The notes: generated by a model not told the origin, from the sequence alone. A stretch of 64,000 nt of DNA from JAWLHU01 sp041690255 (GCA_041690255.1 JAWLHU010000001.1:124001-188000); one strand, 5' to 3'; shown: positions 34,901 to 43,152, numbered from the stretch's first letter. Numbers and translations: made by a program.

Positions 34901-34992
34901 CCAATCCGCTGCTGTCGGATCCGAGCGTGAACTTCTACATCGGGGGAACGATCACCACGACAGGAACCCCCCCACAACAGCCCCAGCAGTAA
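28981..34992 (+). CDS. Giant SLH-anchored surface protein with cadherin-like repeats and beta-helix
   Basis: A 2003-residue exported protein. The signal peptide is residues 1-27 (cleavage after TAFA). Residues 28-200 are three SLH motifs (MVDLGIIRGMTPDGDFALESGLTRAQLV; PIFPDTADHWASGNI; MGFPDGTFQPDSQLTSAQAV) that bind pyruvylated wall polymer. Residues about 205-465 hold Ig-like domains. Residues about 469-1138 are seven cadherin-like repeats of about 95 residues, each opening with a (D/E)APxxxxLS-type segment and containing ALDFE/ALDYE and DxD calcium patterns. Residues 1139-1245 are a tandem-95/VCBS-like domain (YSRTGNLLGNDSDADSGDTLS). The rest, to 2003, is a parallel beta-helix. The start is GTG after GGGGGA. 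A stalk-plus-adhesin role is likely. Confidence 0.9.
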   Translation: MTIWRRLLGIVVAVTLVSGTLPRTAFAYISADSDPAIKRMVDLGIIRGMTPDGDFALESGLTRAQLVTVIVRAFGREEDAKLLQGTPIFPDTADHWASGNIAMAKELLKKAGGDSMGFPDGTFQPDSQLTSAQAVAFLMKFLGIPRDSELSWPQDYLQSAIANGLIPDDLVAEILGAPNEPASRGLAFHLLDRAFSSYEVAPGETTYTKYVDSDPPVLTVNSLPAETTDETVSLTGTVSGEDELTVNGQSAGVAADGSWSHAVTLVPGANSILVKATDLAGNAATQTVSIARRVPPAGITATLTPNPLRVGETARLSIDLKDADGNSVAAPSTVTISGAIGTYDSATNTFTAATVPATGSLTAKAGELEATVNVTVMAGLPTAITISPSAPSVSTGGSTTFTAAGTDKYGNPADMTGLVWSAERGSITATGDYAAPAASGSDTVTATLGDLTATASVSVYTPGPSVPRNHAPIGLTLTAAVVTENRQAGTSVGFLQGVDSDQGDTFTYSLVSGAGDTDNSRFQIVGNELKTAAPLDFEAQEIYSIRVRVRDQRGGTYECNFGITALDENDPPSAPALSNDTVAENQPDQTLVASLSGTTDQDGDLLTFSLVGDPGPFAISGTNLVTTTALDYETTQSYDLTIRASDGTAETDATFTIDVVDGPDAPTAIQLSTTAIDENQSTDTVVATLTVDDPDAGDTHTLSIDSGGDAFQISGDGTQLLTNGPFDYETQPSYSLTITATDSASLAKTSTFSISINNVNEAPMAIALSNGTVAENESGAAVGTLTATDDDVDDIHTFRLVNGEGDTDNTSFQIADDDVVKTTTALDFETRSTYSIRVQAEDQGGATFETALTITALNGNDAPSEPVLSNLIVVNENQAAGVVAGTLSATDPDGGTVTFSVLETGSPFAVSGTNLVTTEMLDYEGAPSHQVTVRASDGTAYTDKIFTVAVGNVNDAPTAIALSNDTIAEDALASALVGTLSAVDQDLGDTHTYALEPESDAGFAISDDQLLVSSPLDRETKSTYSLTIKATDSAGQSKTATFAVTVTNVNEAPTGLALSSVTTVAGTADALVGTLTTTDLDTGDTHTYSIVNDDGSFKIVGDQLKTNQALAQGDYTVTVSATDSGGLSVQRTFTITAANSAPVAAADSFTLPVGNTLLAVSSTVTGQPVYSRTGNLLGNDSDADSGDTLSAVAETVDTSLGGKATINADGSFTYTPPAGQKGKNDTFSYTVSDGKVQSTGTVTITIGSGLVWYVDSSSTAATHDGRSATPFTDMSSLPALGADDILFVYAGSYTPSATIQLGSNGKLLGQPAGLVIDGQTLVAAGGANPTIQGTVGLGEGAQVSAVDLSSAGNALVSSGVNSATVNADASVSGGVSLSGGNGTMSIGAPISLNGQTITVAGRSGTQSFTSTISGNGSILLETNTAGSTTFSGRVALTSTGVPTLKLTGNSTTHLVALSGASSSLEAIGSQAIFGDTGGRLVISGAGTMLSAQGSGAVSLTGIITDITVAGITATNVPSGSGVAVKNQGTASTFTVTGGIQVSELGTMTAAIDIDTVTNAAFTFGTVNLTGGTYGIRVLNGANTNVAITSLVISGVRRTEMETYDSVTRMPTTTGDGDGIYLSGVTGSFTVSGSATITAPGGHGVDVRNAGTVNLDDLTVISPQMGGVQVTGTTNLTLSSPQITGFGSQTCANISGGCSGIRLRSITGTVTVSGASQINGKAGITDINYVDDYNVYSGIDLYNVGTVGTLSVTGATFTNIQGSAVRIENSGSGSTVTATVTYNTVDGARVSVYIMPDAGSRIVAKVQGNTLQRATDTNVYATAYGTNNTGTLLDLTLTGNTGSDATSADFATAVYLGPYYGATFRVLMQNNIFTVTNRNGTKGLLAQAQYGATLHLTSIGDKFSGANWQGALITADGNQTVSDPVSVVHLSFSNVDLRGNNLVGGGYAVHFANVRGGIFDVYPTGATVQDSLLSTNPLLSDPSVNFYIGGTITTTGTPPQQPQQ

Positions 34993-35007
34993 GGCAAGCT
35001 GTTACAA

Positions 35008-35044
35008 GAACCCCAGGCAAGGTCAGTCCTGCCTGGGGTTCTTC
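35008..35044 (+). terminator. Rho-independent terminator after the first giant SLH gene
   Basis: GAACCCCAGGCA (35008-35019) pairs with TGCCTGGGGTTC (35030-35041), followed by TTC. The rest of the gap to 35285 holds no gene; a GGACGCAAAG near 35210 is discussed under rejected items. Confidence 0.85.
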
Positions 35045-35285
35045 CTTCTGCTGCCAATACACGCAATACTAAGAATACGACCAGAAAACGCCCGTCTGTC
35101 AAGCGATGCAGCCATTTGGATGCGCCACCGGCGCTCGGCAGCGAGTCATGCTGCAAGGAATCCCCTGTGCTCGGGCCGTATTCAAGTCAGAAACATACGA
35201 GTCGAAATAGGACGCAAAGTCGGTGGTTTCGGTCTGTAGGACCGTCGCCTTCGAGTGGCAGTCCAATGATCAGGGGGAGTCTCTC

Positions 35286-38200
35286 ATGAGAATGCGGGCG
35301 AACGGGAATCCACTGCTCACAAGAGTCGTTGCAATCATTGGTACCTTATCCATCCTGCTATCGGTATGTGCCTTTCCCGGCACCGTTCACGCCCAGGGGT
35401 TCAACCTCGGCTCGGCCTCATCGAACTGGTCACCGACCCTGGTCGGTGCCAAGTTTGACCCGGGTCAGGACACGCAGGCGACGGCGGCGATCGACCTGGT
35501 CGGTAACGCCGCGAATCCCCTCATGTACATGAACTACGACGACAACGGCACCGGGAGCGACCAGACCGACGACGAGCTCTCGCTCCGCTTCCGGGTAGAC
35601 AACGCCAGGGACAGCCAGGACGCTTACGCCGGCTATCTCTGGATCGGCATGGACGTGGACCTGGACGGCGATCTCGACGTCTTCCTCATGCTTGAACGCA
35701 CCCCCCAGAAGGACTACGTGCTCGACGTCTACAGCGCGGGCACCGGGGCGAACAACTCGCCAAGCACCTCATCGATCGCCTCGCCGGTCAGACTGGCAAC
35801 GCTGGTCGAAGGAACTACCTACCGGATCGACACGGTCACAAGCATAGACGGCAGTCCCAACAGCGTCGACGGGGACGCCGATGTCGACGACTTCGTAAGC
35901 GTGCGGTTCAGCTTCCAGGACTTCGCCAACATTGCGAACCTGAAGCCGCTGACGCTGAACGGCGGTGCGCTCATTGGCTCCATCGGTCAGGGGGCGGGAT
36001 TGACGAAGAACACCCCGCTGCGCTATGTGGTGGCCAGTGCCCAGCAGACCAACTCCCTGAACGGCGACATGGCCGGCTACAACGATACCGACGACCAATC
36101 CGTGACCTTTGAGGACCAGGGGGCATTCTCCCCGACCGTCACCCTGGCCGATCCCGACACGCCGGTAACCCCAACCCCCACCCTGGCCAGCATGACCCTG
36201 GCCGGGCCGGCCAGCGTGGTCGCGGGCCAGACCAGCGAGAGCTTCACCCTGACCCTGATCGGCTCCGACGGGCAGCCGTTTGCGGTGGGCACCGACACCA
36301 CCTTCAGCCTCAACTCCAACTCGGACGGGACCGTAACCTTCACCCCGGCCTCTGTTACAGTGCCCACTGGCCAGTCGAGCGCTACTTTCACCTACACGGA
36401 CACGAAGGCCGGCGACTGGACCGTCACGGCCTCGGGCAACTCCCTGACCCCCGCCACCCACGCGATTACCGTTACGCCGGGCGCCCCGGCGAAGCTGGTC
36501 TTCACCACCGCTCCCCAGACGATCACCGCGGGCGACACCTCGGGCCTGATTACCCTCCAGCTACAGGACGCCTACGGCAACCCGGCGACCAGCGGCAGCG
36601 ACACAACCATCGCCCTGAGCAGCGACGGCGCCGTCACCTTCGTGGATGCGACAAGCGACCAGGTGACCGTGCCCGCCGGCCAGTCGACCGTCAGCTTCCG
36701 AGCCACTGCCACAACCGGCGGCGTCTATGCCATCACGGCGGCCGGCACCGGGCTGACCAGCGCCACCCAGGACCTGACCGTCCAGTGGAACGCCCCCGTC
36801 ACGATCCAGCTCCAGAACCCCACGCCGGTCATTACGCTGGGTGAGAAGACCGGGCCGATCACGGTGACCCTGCGTGACGCCTACGGCAACCTGACCGCCG
36901 GCACCGTCACGCTGAGCAGCGCGACCGGGGCCACCTTCCGCGATGCGGGCGACACCACGGATATCACCCAGGTGACCATTACCGGTGACCCGCTGAACGC
37001 CACCTTCCTGGCCACGGCCGCGACCGCGGGCAGTCACACCCTGACCGCTACGTCGGGCCAGGCCAGCACCAGCACGTCCCTCATGGTCAGCGATCCATCG
37101 CCCACCTTGGCGGGAGTTACGCTGATCGGACCGGCCAGCGTGGTCGCGGGCCAGACCAGCGAGAGCTTCACCTTGACCCTGATCGGCTCCGACGACTTGC
37201 CGTTTGCATCGGTCGGGCTGACTGCCTTCACCCTGACTTCCGACTCAGGCGGGAGTGTGACGCTGCCGGCTACCGTGACCGTGGGCGACGGCGAATCGAG
37301 CGTCACCTTCACCTACACGGATACCATGGCCGGCACCTGGGAGATCGCGGCGACCGGTGACCCGGGCACTGCCAAGCACCAGATCGACGTCACTGCAGAC
37401 GTCCCGGCCAAGCTGGTCTTCACCACCGCTCCCCAGACGATCATCGCCGGCGACACCTCGGGCCTGATCACCCTCCAGCTACAGGACGCCTACGGCAACC
37501 CGGCGACCAGCGGCGGTGAGACGACCATCGACCTGAGCGCCGTGGGCGTCACCTTCCGCGACGACGCCGACAGCATGAGCATCACCCAGGTGACCGTGCC
37601 CACCGGCCAGTCGACCGTCAGCTTCCGGGCCACCGCCACGACCGGTGGCGCCCATACCATCACGACGGCCAGCACCGGCCTGACCGGTGCCACCCAGGAC
37701 CTGACCGTTCAGGTGGTCCCCCATCATATTGCGCTGAGCGGGCTCGCTGAAGTGACCGCGGGCGTACCGGTTGAGCTCACCCTGACCGTGCTTGACATCA
37801 ACGGCGATCCCATCGCCCTATCCGAAGCGGCGACCTTCGGTGCGAGCACCAGCGAGTCCGAGCCGGTCACCACCTTCAGCCCGACCGCAGTCGCCGTAGC
37901 AAAGGATGCCAGCAGCGCCACCTTCACCTACACGGACACGAAGGCCGGCGACAAGACGATCACGGCGTCCGATGAGGTCGGCACCCTCGGCAGCGCCACC
38001 CATGCCCTGAAAGTCAAGCCGGGCAGCCCGGCCTCTATCCACTTCATTACTGCACCCGATGATCCGACCGAACCGACCGACCCCGTCACAATCGCCGCCG
38101 GCGACACCTCCGGCCTGATCACCCTGCAACTGCGGGACGCCTACGGCAACGTTGCCACCAGCACCAGCGACACGACCATCTCCTTGAGCAGCGACAATGC

Positions 38201-41200
38201 GATCACCTTCCTGGATGTGACCGGGGACCAGGTGATCATCCCGGCAGGGCAGTCGACCGCCACCTTCCGGGTCACCACCAGCAAGCCGGGTGAGTACCAA
38301 CTGGCCGCCCAGAGCGACGGCCTGACCGGCGATCAGCGGGGGCTGAGCGTCACCCCGGTACCCGTAGGGATCACCCTGTCCGGTCCGGACAGCGCCCAGG
38401 CGGGCCAGGCAGTCCAGCTCACCCTGACCGTGGTCGATGCCAACGGCGCAGCGGTCAAGGTCGCAGGCGAGACCAGCTTCACCCTGACCGCCAGCGACGA
38501 GGCGAATGCGAGCTTCGACCCGGTCACGGTGACCGTGGCGGCCGTGACCGACCGTGCCACCTTCACCTACACGGACACGGCTGCCGGCGCAAAGACGGTC
38601 ACGGCCACCGACGAGGCCGAAACCCTCGGCAGCGCCACACACGCCATTACGGTGAACCCTGGCGCCCCGGCGAGCCTCGCCTTCACCACCGACCCCCAGA
38701 CGATCACGGCAGGCCAGACCTCCGGTCCGATCACCCTGGAACTGCTGGACGCCTACGGCAATGCCCCTGGCGGCACAATCACCCTCAGTATCGACAGTGC
38801 CGTCAGCTTCGTCGACCTCACAGGCGGTGCGATCACGATCCCCGGCGGGACCTCCACCGGCAGCTTCCAGGTCAGATCCAGCACGGCGGGTACATACACC
38901 CTGACCGCATCGATCGGTGCCCTGACCGCTTCGCAGACGCTTACCGTCCAGTCGGCCTATGTGCCCCCGGCCCCGGCGCCGGTCCCCACCGGCACCCTCG
39001 CAGCGACCGTGACGACCGACTTCGGTATGCCCGCTTCCGGCATCCCCTACGAGGTGCGCAACGCGGCCGGCGAGGTGGTTGCGAGCGGCGTGACCGACTC
39101 GCAGGGGCGCATTGATGCCTCCCTGCCGGCGGGTGACTACACCATCCGCCTGGATATCCCGGGTCAGCCTGTGACCGGCGGCGCCGTGATCACAGGGGGC
39201 AACACCACCACCGTTGCGCTGACCGTGCCGAGCACGCTGACGCTCAATCTCACCAGCGATCCCGCATCCATCGTGGGCGACGGCAAGTCGACCGCCACCC
39301 TCCTGGCCCAACTCCGTACCCTGGATGGCGCCCCGGCCCCAGGCGTGACCGTCCAGCTCTCCGCCACCGCCGGCACCCTGAGCAGCGGTTCCGCCCAGTC
39401 GAACGCGCAGGGCCAGGCCACAGCCGTCCTGACCGCCCCGCAGCTAGACGGCACCCAGCCCCGGACCGAGCAGATCACCGCCACAGTCTACGACCCGGCC
39501 CGCGGCCTCTTCGCCCGGGCGAATATCACGATCCGCTTCCTGCCCGCCACCGTAGCCGGCGTAGTGATCGACTCCGCGACCGGCAAGCCGGTGGCCGGCG
39601 CCCGGATCAGCGTTGCCGAGGACTTTGATAGCAACGGCACGATCGACTTCGAGGCCTCCTACGTGACCGGCGCCGATGGGCGCTACGAGATCGTGGTGCC
39701 GCGCGGCGGGTGGCGCTATACGGTCAAGATCCAGACCCCCGTGGTCGTAGGCGGCGAGACGGTCTGGGTCACATCGACCCAGCACGGCGATGTCGACCAG
39801 CTACAGGGCACCGGCGAGGAGCACCTGGCCAGCCCGACCATGAGCGGCCTGCTGCTCATGAAGGACGGCGCCGACCAGCAGCCCAAGACGTTGGACCAGG
39901 TGCTGCCGCCTGGTGCATCCATCCAGGCGAGCGTCCGTGACGCCAACGGGCAGCCGCTGGAGCAGCAGGTCAGCATCAGCCCGGAGGGTGTCTTCCAGGT
40001 GGAGGGCATCCCACCGGGGACCTACCGGATCGTCTTCCAGGTCACGGCCCCGAACGGTGTCACCCTTGCGGGCACCAGCCTGACGATCACGGTCAACGGC
40101 GATGGCGAACTGGCCCTCCAGACCGGCCTGATCGACCCATACGGCGTCGTGACCGACAGCACAACAGGCAAGCCTGTGGCCGGCGTGACCATGAAGCTCT
40201 ACTGGGCCGACACCCCCGAGAATATCGCGGCGGGGCGGACGCCCCACACCCTGGTCAACCTGCCTGAGCTCCCTGACTTCCCGCCCGGCGCCAACCGGGT
40301 GCCCCAGGTGACCAACGCCGCCGGCGAGTACGCCTGGATGGTCTTCCCCGACGGCTGGTACTATATCGTCGCCGAGAAGGATGGCTACCAGACCTACGAC
40401 AGCCGGGTGGAGGGGCGCAACCGGCCCGCCGGCCCCGGCGAGGACAGCTTCATTCAGGACGGCCTGATCTACGTGGGCAGTGCGATCGTGGAGTACAGCC
40501 TCTCCCTGGAGCCCATCGCCGGTGGTACCGGCTCAACGGTCAATCCCGATCCGGTTGATGATCCCGGTCCGACTCCGGTCGATGATACCCAGGCGGCGCA
40601 GGAGGGCACCCATCTGCGGTATATCCAGGGCTACCCCGATGGCCTCTTCCGCCCCGAGCAGTCGATCACCCGGGCCGAGGTGGCCACGATCCTGACCCGG
40701 ATCACCGGCCCGATCACCGCGGCGGATGATGTCGCCCTCTACCCCGACGTGGCCGGCGATCACTGGGCGGCCCGCTATATCAAGGCGGCCAAGGCCCGTG
40801 GTCTGATGATCGGCGACCCCGACGGCCGCTTCCGGCCCCAGGACCCGATCAGCCGGGCAGAGGTGGCGGTGATCGCCCTGCGGTTCAAGCAACTTCAGCT
40901 CATGAGCGGCAGCGCCTTCCCGGACACCCCCGGCCACTGGGCCGACAGCACGATCTACACCGTGACGCAGGCCGGCCTGATCACCGGCTACCCGGATGGC
41001 ACCTACCGTCCCACCCAGCCGATCACCCGGGCCGAGTTCGTGACCGTGATCAACCGGCTCCTGGAGCGTGGTCCGCTCACGGGGCTCCCGGCCCCGACCT
41101 TCCCCGACGTGACCCCCAGCCACTGGGCCTACGGCCAGGTGGAGGAGGCGGGCACCAGCCACCGCTACCGGCGGATGCCCGGGTATGAGGAATGGATCGA

Positions 41201-41225
41201 GATGGTTCCGCATCCCGTGTGGTAG
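35286..41225 (+). CDS. Giant SLH-anchored surface protein with filamin/Ig-like repeats
   Basis: A 1979-residue exported protein: signal peptide 1-36 (cleavage after TVHA). An N-terminal domain (37-290) is rich in Asp (GMDVDLDGDLDVFLML). Residues about 298-1225 hold alternating Ig/filamin-like repeats with near-identical stretches such as GPASVVAGQTSESFTLTLIG (twice) and FTTAPQTITAGDTSGLITLQ (three or more near copies). Residues about 1240-1740 are carboxypeptidase-regulatory/CNA-B-like domains (ATVAGVVIDSATGKPVAGARI). The C-terminal 200 residues hold three SLH motifs (GYPDGLFRPEQSITRAEVATIL, YPDVAGDHWAARYIKAA, GYPDGTYRPTQPITRAEFV). SLH is C-terminal here but N-terminal in the preceding gene. 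GGGGGAG lies before the chosen ATG. Confidence 0.9.
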   Translation: MRMRANGNPLLTRVVAIIGTLSILLSVCAFPGTVHAQGFNLGSASSNWSPTLVGAKFDPGQDTQATAAIDLVGNAANPLMYMNYDDNGTGSDQTDDELSLRFRVDNARDSQDAYAGYLWIGMDVDLDGDLDVFLMLERTPQKDYVLDVYSAGTGANNSPSTSSIASPVRLATLVEGTTYRIDTVTSIDGSPNSVDGDADVDDFVSVRFSFQDFANIANLKPLTLNGGALIGSIGQGAGLTKNTPLRYVVASAQQTNSLNGDMAGYNDTDDQSVTFEDQGAFSPTVTLADPDTPVTPTPTLASMTLAGPASVVAGQTSESFTLTLIGSDGQPFAVGTDTTFSLNSNSDGTVTFTPASVTVPTGQSSATFTYTDTKAGDWTVTASGNSLTPATHAITVTPGAPAKLVFTTAPQTITAGDTSGLITLQLQDAYGNPATSGSDTTIALSSDGAVTFVDATSDQVTVPAGQSTVSFRATATTGGVYAITAAGTGLTSATQDLTVQWNAPVTIQLQNPTPVITLGEKTGPITVTLRDAYGNLTAGTVTLSSATGATFRDAGDTTDITQVTITGDPLNATFLATAATAGSHTLTATSGQASTSTSLMVSDPSPTLAGVTLIGPASVVAGQTSESFTLTLIGSDDLPFASVGLTAFTLTSDSGGSVTLPATVTVGDGESSVTFTYTDTMAGTWEIAATGDPGTAKHQIDVTADVPAKLVFTTAPQTIIAGDTSGLITLQLQDAYGNPATSGGETTIDLSAVGVTFRDDADSMSITQVTVPTGQSTVSFRATATTGGAHTITTASTGLTGATQDLTVQVVPHHIALSGLAEVTAGVPVELTLTVLDINGDPIALSEAATFGASTSESEPVTTFSPTAVAVAKDASSATFTYTDTKAGDKTITASDEVGTLGSATHALKVKPGSPASIHFITAPDDPTEPTDPVTIAAGDTSGLITLQLRDAYGNVATSTSDTTISLSSDNAITFLDVTGDQVIIPAGQSTATFRVTTSKPGEYQLAAQSDGLTGDQRGLSVTPVPVGITLSGPDSAQAGQAVQLTLTVVDANGAAVKVAGETSFTLTASDEANASFDPVTVTVAAVTDRATFTYTDTAAGAKTVTATDEAETLGSATHAITVNPGAPASLAFTTDPQTITAGQTSGPITLELLDAYGNAPGGTITLSIDSAVSFVDLTGGAITIPGGTSTGSFQVRSSTAGTYTLTASIGALTASQTLTVQSAYVPPAPAPVPTGTLAATVTTDFGMPASGIPYEVRNAAGEVVASGVTDSQGRIDASLPAGDYTIRLDIPGQPVTGGAVITGGNTTTVALTVPSTLTLNLTSDPASIVGDGKSTATLLAQLRTLDGAPAPGVTVQLSATAGTLSSGSAQSNAQGQATAVLTAPQLDGTQPRTEQITATVYDPARGLFARANITIRFLPATVAGVVIDSATGKPVAGARISVAEDFDSNGTIDFEASYVTGADGRYEIVVPRGGWRYTVKIQTPVVVGGETVWVTSTQHGDVDQLQGTGEEHLASPTMSGLLLMKDGADQQPKTLDQVLPPGASIQASVRDANGQPLEQQVSISPEGVFQVEGIPPGTYRIVFQVTAPNGVTLAGTSLTITVNGDGELALQTGLIDPYGVVTDSTTGKPVAGVTMKLYWADTPENIAAGRTPHTLVNLPELPDFPPGANRVPQVTNAAGEYAWMVFPDGWYYIVAEKDGYQTYDSRVEGRNRPAGPGEDSFIQDGLIYVGSAIVEYSLSLEPIAGGTGSTVNPDPVDDPGPTPVDDTQAAQEGTHLRYIQGYPDGLFRPEQSITRAEVATILTRITGPITAADDVALYPDVAGDHWAARYIKAAKARGLMIGDPDGRFRPQDPISRAEVAVIALRFKQLQLMSGSAFPDTPGHWADSTIYTVTQAGLITGYPDGTYRPTQPITRAEFVTVINRLLERGPLTGLPAPTFPDVTPSHWAYGQVEEAGTSHRYRRMPGYEEWIEMVPHPVW

Positions 41226-41240
41226 CCGGTATAGCAGAAA

Positions 41241-41275
41241 ACCCCGGTCGGCGGTTTACGCCTTCCGGGGTCTTT
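41241..41275. terminator. Bidirectional terminator after the second giant SLH gene
   Basis: ACCCCGG (41241-41247) pairs with CCGGGGT (41265-41271), then CTTTC. On the minus strand it overlaps the last codons of the convergent nuclease gene. Confidence 0.75.
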
Positions 41276-42245
41276 CATGCTGCGTGGGCAGGGGCAGGAA
41301 GGGGCGGGCCCTGCGCCGGTAGGTCCGGGCGGCATCTTCCAGGAAGGCGATCAGATCCTCGTGGCCCGCCAGATCGCGGAGAGGGAGCAGACCATCGACC
41401 GCCTGCCGGATCCGGTCCAACGTGAGGTCCTCGGCGTGTAGGGTGATCAGCCTGATCCCCCTGGCTTCGCAGATGCCCCGTTTCATGTAGTCCCGCGCCT
41501 GCTGCCGGCGGAGACCCTCCTCGCTTGGGTAGTGCTCGGTCGTGGTGTAGTGCTGCAGGCCGTTGTATTCGAAGGCGACGCCTGGTGGGTAGTACCGGTC
41601 CAACTGCAGCGGCTCCCCGGTGAAGGGATTGCGCAGGTAGCCAGGGCTCGCATTATCCTCGAACTCCTCGCTCGCCACGATCAGCGAGAGGAACTCCCGC
41701 ATGATCGCCTCGCCCTTGAACTCTGCCTTTGCGAGGCGCCTCTGAATGATGGCGATCACAGCGGCCCGCTGTTCGGCGATGGGGTCTCGCAGGGTGAAGA
41801 GGACCAGCGTCTTCTTGCTGCGTCGGGTCGTCTCCAGCCAACCGGTCTCCGCCAGGTGTCTGGCCGCTTGTCGGACCGGACCCGGACTGATGCCGATCAG
41901 ATCGGCGAGGTGTTGGTAGCGGCACTGGAGAGAGGGGTGGCAGAAGCCCTCTGCCAGCTGGAGTTGGGCGTAGAGCACTTTCCCGCGGGGGCCGATGCGT
42001 CGGTCTGCGAGCAGGCCAGCCGGCACGAGGGCATGGCGGGCGGTTGGCCGGGCGTCGAGCCAGCCCGTGGTCTTGAGCTGATGCAGGCTGGCGCGAACGG
42101 TCTGCCGGGCCAAGCCGGAAAGGTTGCTCAAGCGGCTGGGCGACAGCGGGCCTGCGTGCAGGTGGATGATCATCCAGAGCAGTTTGGCTGTGACCGGCAG
42201 GCTGGGGTCCAGTAACAACTGGGCTGGGGCCTTCACGTGGTTCAT
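41256..42245 (-). CDS. Winged-helix plus PD-(D/E)XK-type nuclease, paralogue A
   Basis: A 329-residue protein. Residues about 1-150 contain two helix-turn-helix units (LSPSRLSNLSGLARQTVRASLHQL and YQHLADLIGISPGPVRQAARHL), each followed by TGWL-type wing sequence. The C-terminal half has GEAIMREFLSLIVASEEFE, LQLDRYYPPGVAFEYNGLQH (D216, E226, Q231, H232) and RRQQARDYMKRGICEARGIRLI (D252, K255). This is a PD-(D/E)XK or Vsr/DUF559-like nuclease arrangement. It is about 50% identical by eye to the gene at 46.5 kb, strongest in the nuclease half. The Shine-Dalgarno sequence is inside a perfect inverted repeat just before the ATG. It may act on DNA as part of the neighbouring defence-like operon; the substrate is unknown. 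Confidence 0.8.
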   Translation of the reverse strand: MNHVKAPAQLLLDPSLPVTAKLLWMIIHLHAGPLSPSRLSNLSGLARQTVRASLHQLKTTGWLDARPTARHALVPAGLLADRRIGPRGKVLYAQLQLAEGFCHPSLQCRYQHLADLIGISPGPVRQAARHLAETGWLETTRRSKKTLVLFTLRDPIAEQRAAVIAIIQRRLAKAEFKGEAIMREFLSLIVASEEFEDNASPGYLRNPFTGEPLQLDRYYPPGVAFEYNGLQHYTTTEHYPSEEGLRRQQARDYMKRGICEARGIRLITLHAEDLTLDRIRQAVDGLLPLRDLAGHEDLIAFLEDAARTYRRRARPFLPLPTQHERPRKA

Positions 42246-42250
42246 GGCGT

Positions 42251-42267
42251 CCCTCCTTGAAGGAGGG
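42251..42267 (-). promoter_or_regulatory. Ribosome-binding-site hairpin of nuclease A
   Basis: CCCTCCTT-G-AAGGAGGG is a perfect 8-bp inverted repeat. On the mRNA the AAGGAGGG arm is the Shine-Dalgarno sequence 5 bases before the ATG. With a one-base centre, the hairpin would have to open a few pairs, but it can clearly compete with ribosome binding. The nuclease B gene has a similar element. Confidence 0.6.
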
Positions 42268-42480
42268 ATTCTGGATTTTGTATGGAAAATCCTGCCAAAC
42301 GGAAGTTATTGTCCTGTCCTGGCATGCGTGGCAGCCGTAGTCGTGGCTAAAAACTGCCCGCACCGGTCGGTCGAGGCACAGAAGGGGGGCAAAGACCGGG
42401 GTCTGAGGGGTTTGGGCTTCGATAAAGTAACTTTCTTGCCACTCAGACCATAGGGACGCCAAGGCGCACCGGCAAGAAAG

Positions 42481-43128
42481 TTACCGTAGGGCAGCGCCTG
42501 CTGCATTACGGCGTAGCGGAGACATATCGGTGGCGTTCAGTTCAATGACAGCCGTGCCGTCCTCGTTCATGGTGTCGGTGCCCGCATGGGCGACCGGGGC
42601 GTCGTTGATCGGTGCTATGTTGATGGTCACCGTGCCCGAATCGCTGTCCCGGAGCCCGTCCGCCGCACGGAAGCTGATCGTATCGATGCCGAAGAGGAGA
42701 TGGCTCTTCTCCGAGTCAGTCGCGGTGAAGGTGATCGTGACCTGCGTGTCCTCATCCGTATCGGCGGGGGACGACCGAGAGGGTCACCTTGGCCGGAGCG
42801 CTCAGCCTCTTGCCATCGCTGACCGTGTAGGTGAAGGAGTCATCGCCGAGGTAGCCCGGGGCCGGGGTGTAGGAGACCTGGACCGACCACCCGTGGTGCT
42901 GCAGGTGGGCATTGGCGCCTTGGCGATGGTACCGTGAGCCGGCGCGCCATCCGCCCAGTGTCCGGCGGTGCCGGCAAAGGCAGGGGAGGTGGATGGCTCC
43001 TGCGCCCCCTCCTCGGCGCCAAAGGCCCGGACCAGGATGGTGACCAGCTCGGCCCGGGTCAGGGTACCCGACAGGGCCAGGTCGCCGTCGCTGCGCCCCT
43101 TGACCAGCCCGAGGGCGGTCAGGCATAG
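42481..43128 (-). pseudogene. Remnant of an SLH/tandem-Ig surface protein gene
   Basis: Read on the minus strand from about 43128, one frame encodes a single SLH motif (LGLVKGRSDGDLALSGTLTRAELV, then FAGTAGHWADG), closely like the first SLH of the 28.98-kb gene. It changes frame into YTPAPGYLGDDSFTYTVSDGKRLSAPAKVTLSV. At the C-run near 42766-42770 (one base too many) it shifts again to DTDEDTQVTITFTATDSEKSHLLFGIDTISFRAADGLRDS...INDAPVAHAGTDTMNEDGTAVIELNATD and stops at 42481. The two frame breaks, missing signal peptide and missing C-terminus show decay. It fills most of the 950-bp gap between nuclease A and the dprA-like gene. Confidence 0.8.
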
Positions 43129-43152
43129 TGCAATAGCTCACGGATGAGAAAG

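Noticed and set aside
35210..35219. GGACGCAAAG in front of the second giant SLH gene, like the core of a class I cyclic-di-GMP riboswitch
   Set aside because: The flanking sequence cannot form the GNRA-capped P2 stem, and the conserved TAGGTAGC-type segment is missing; what follows (TAGGACCGTCGCC) does not pair as required.
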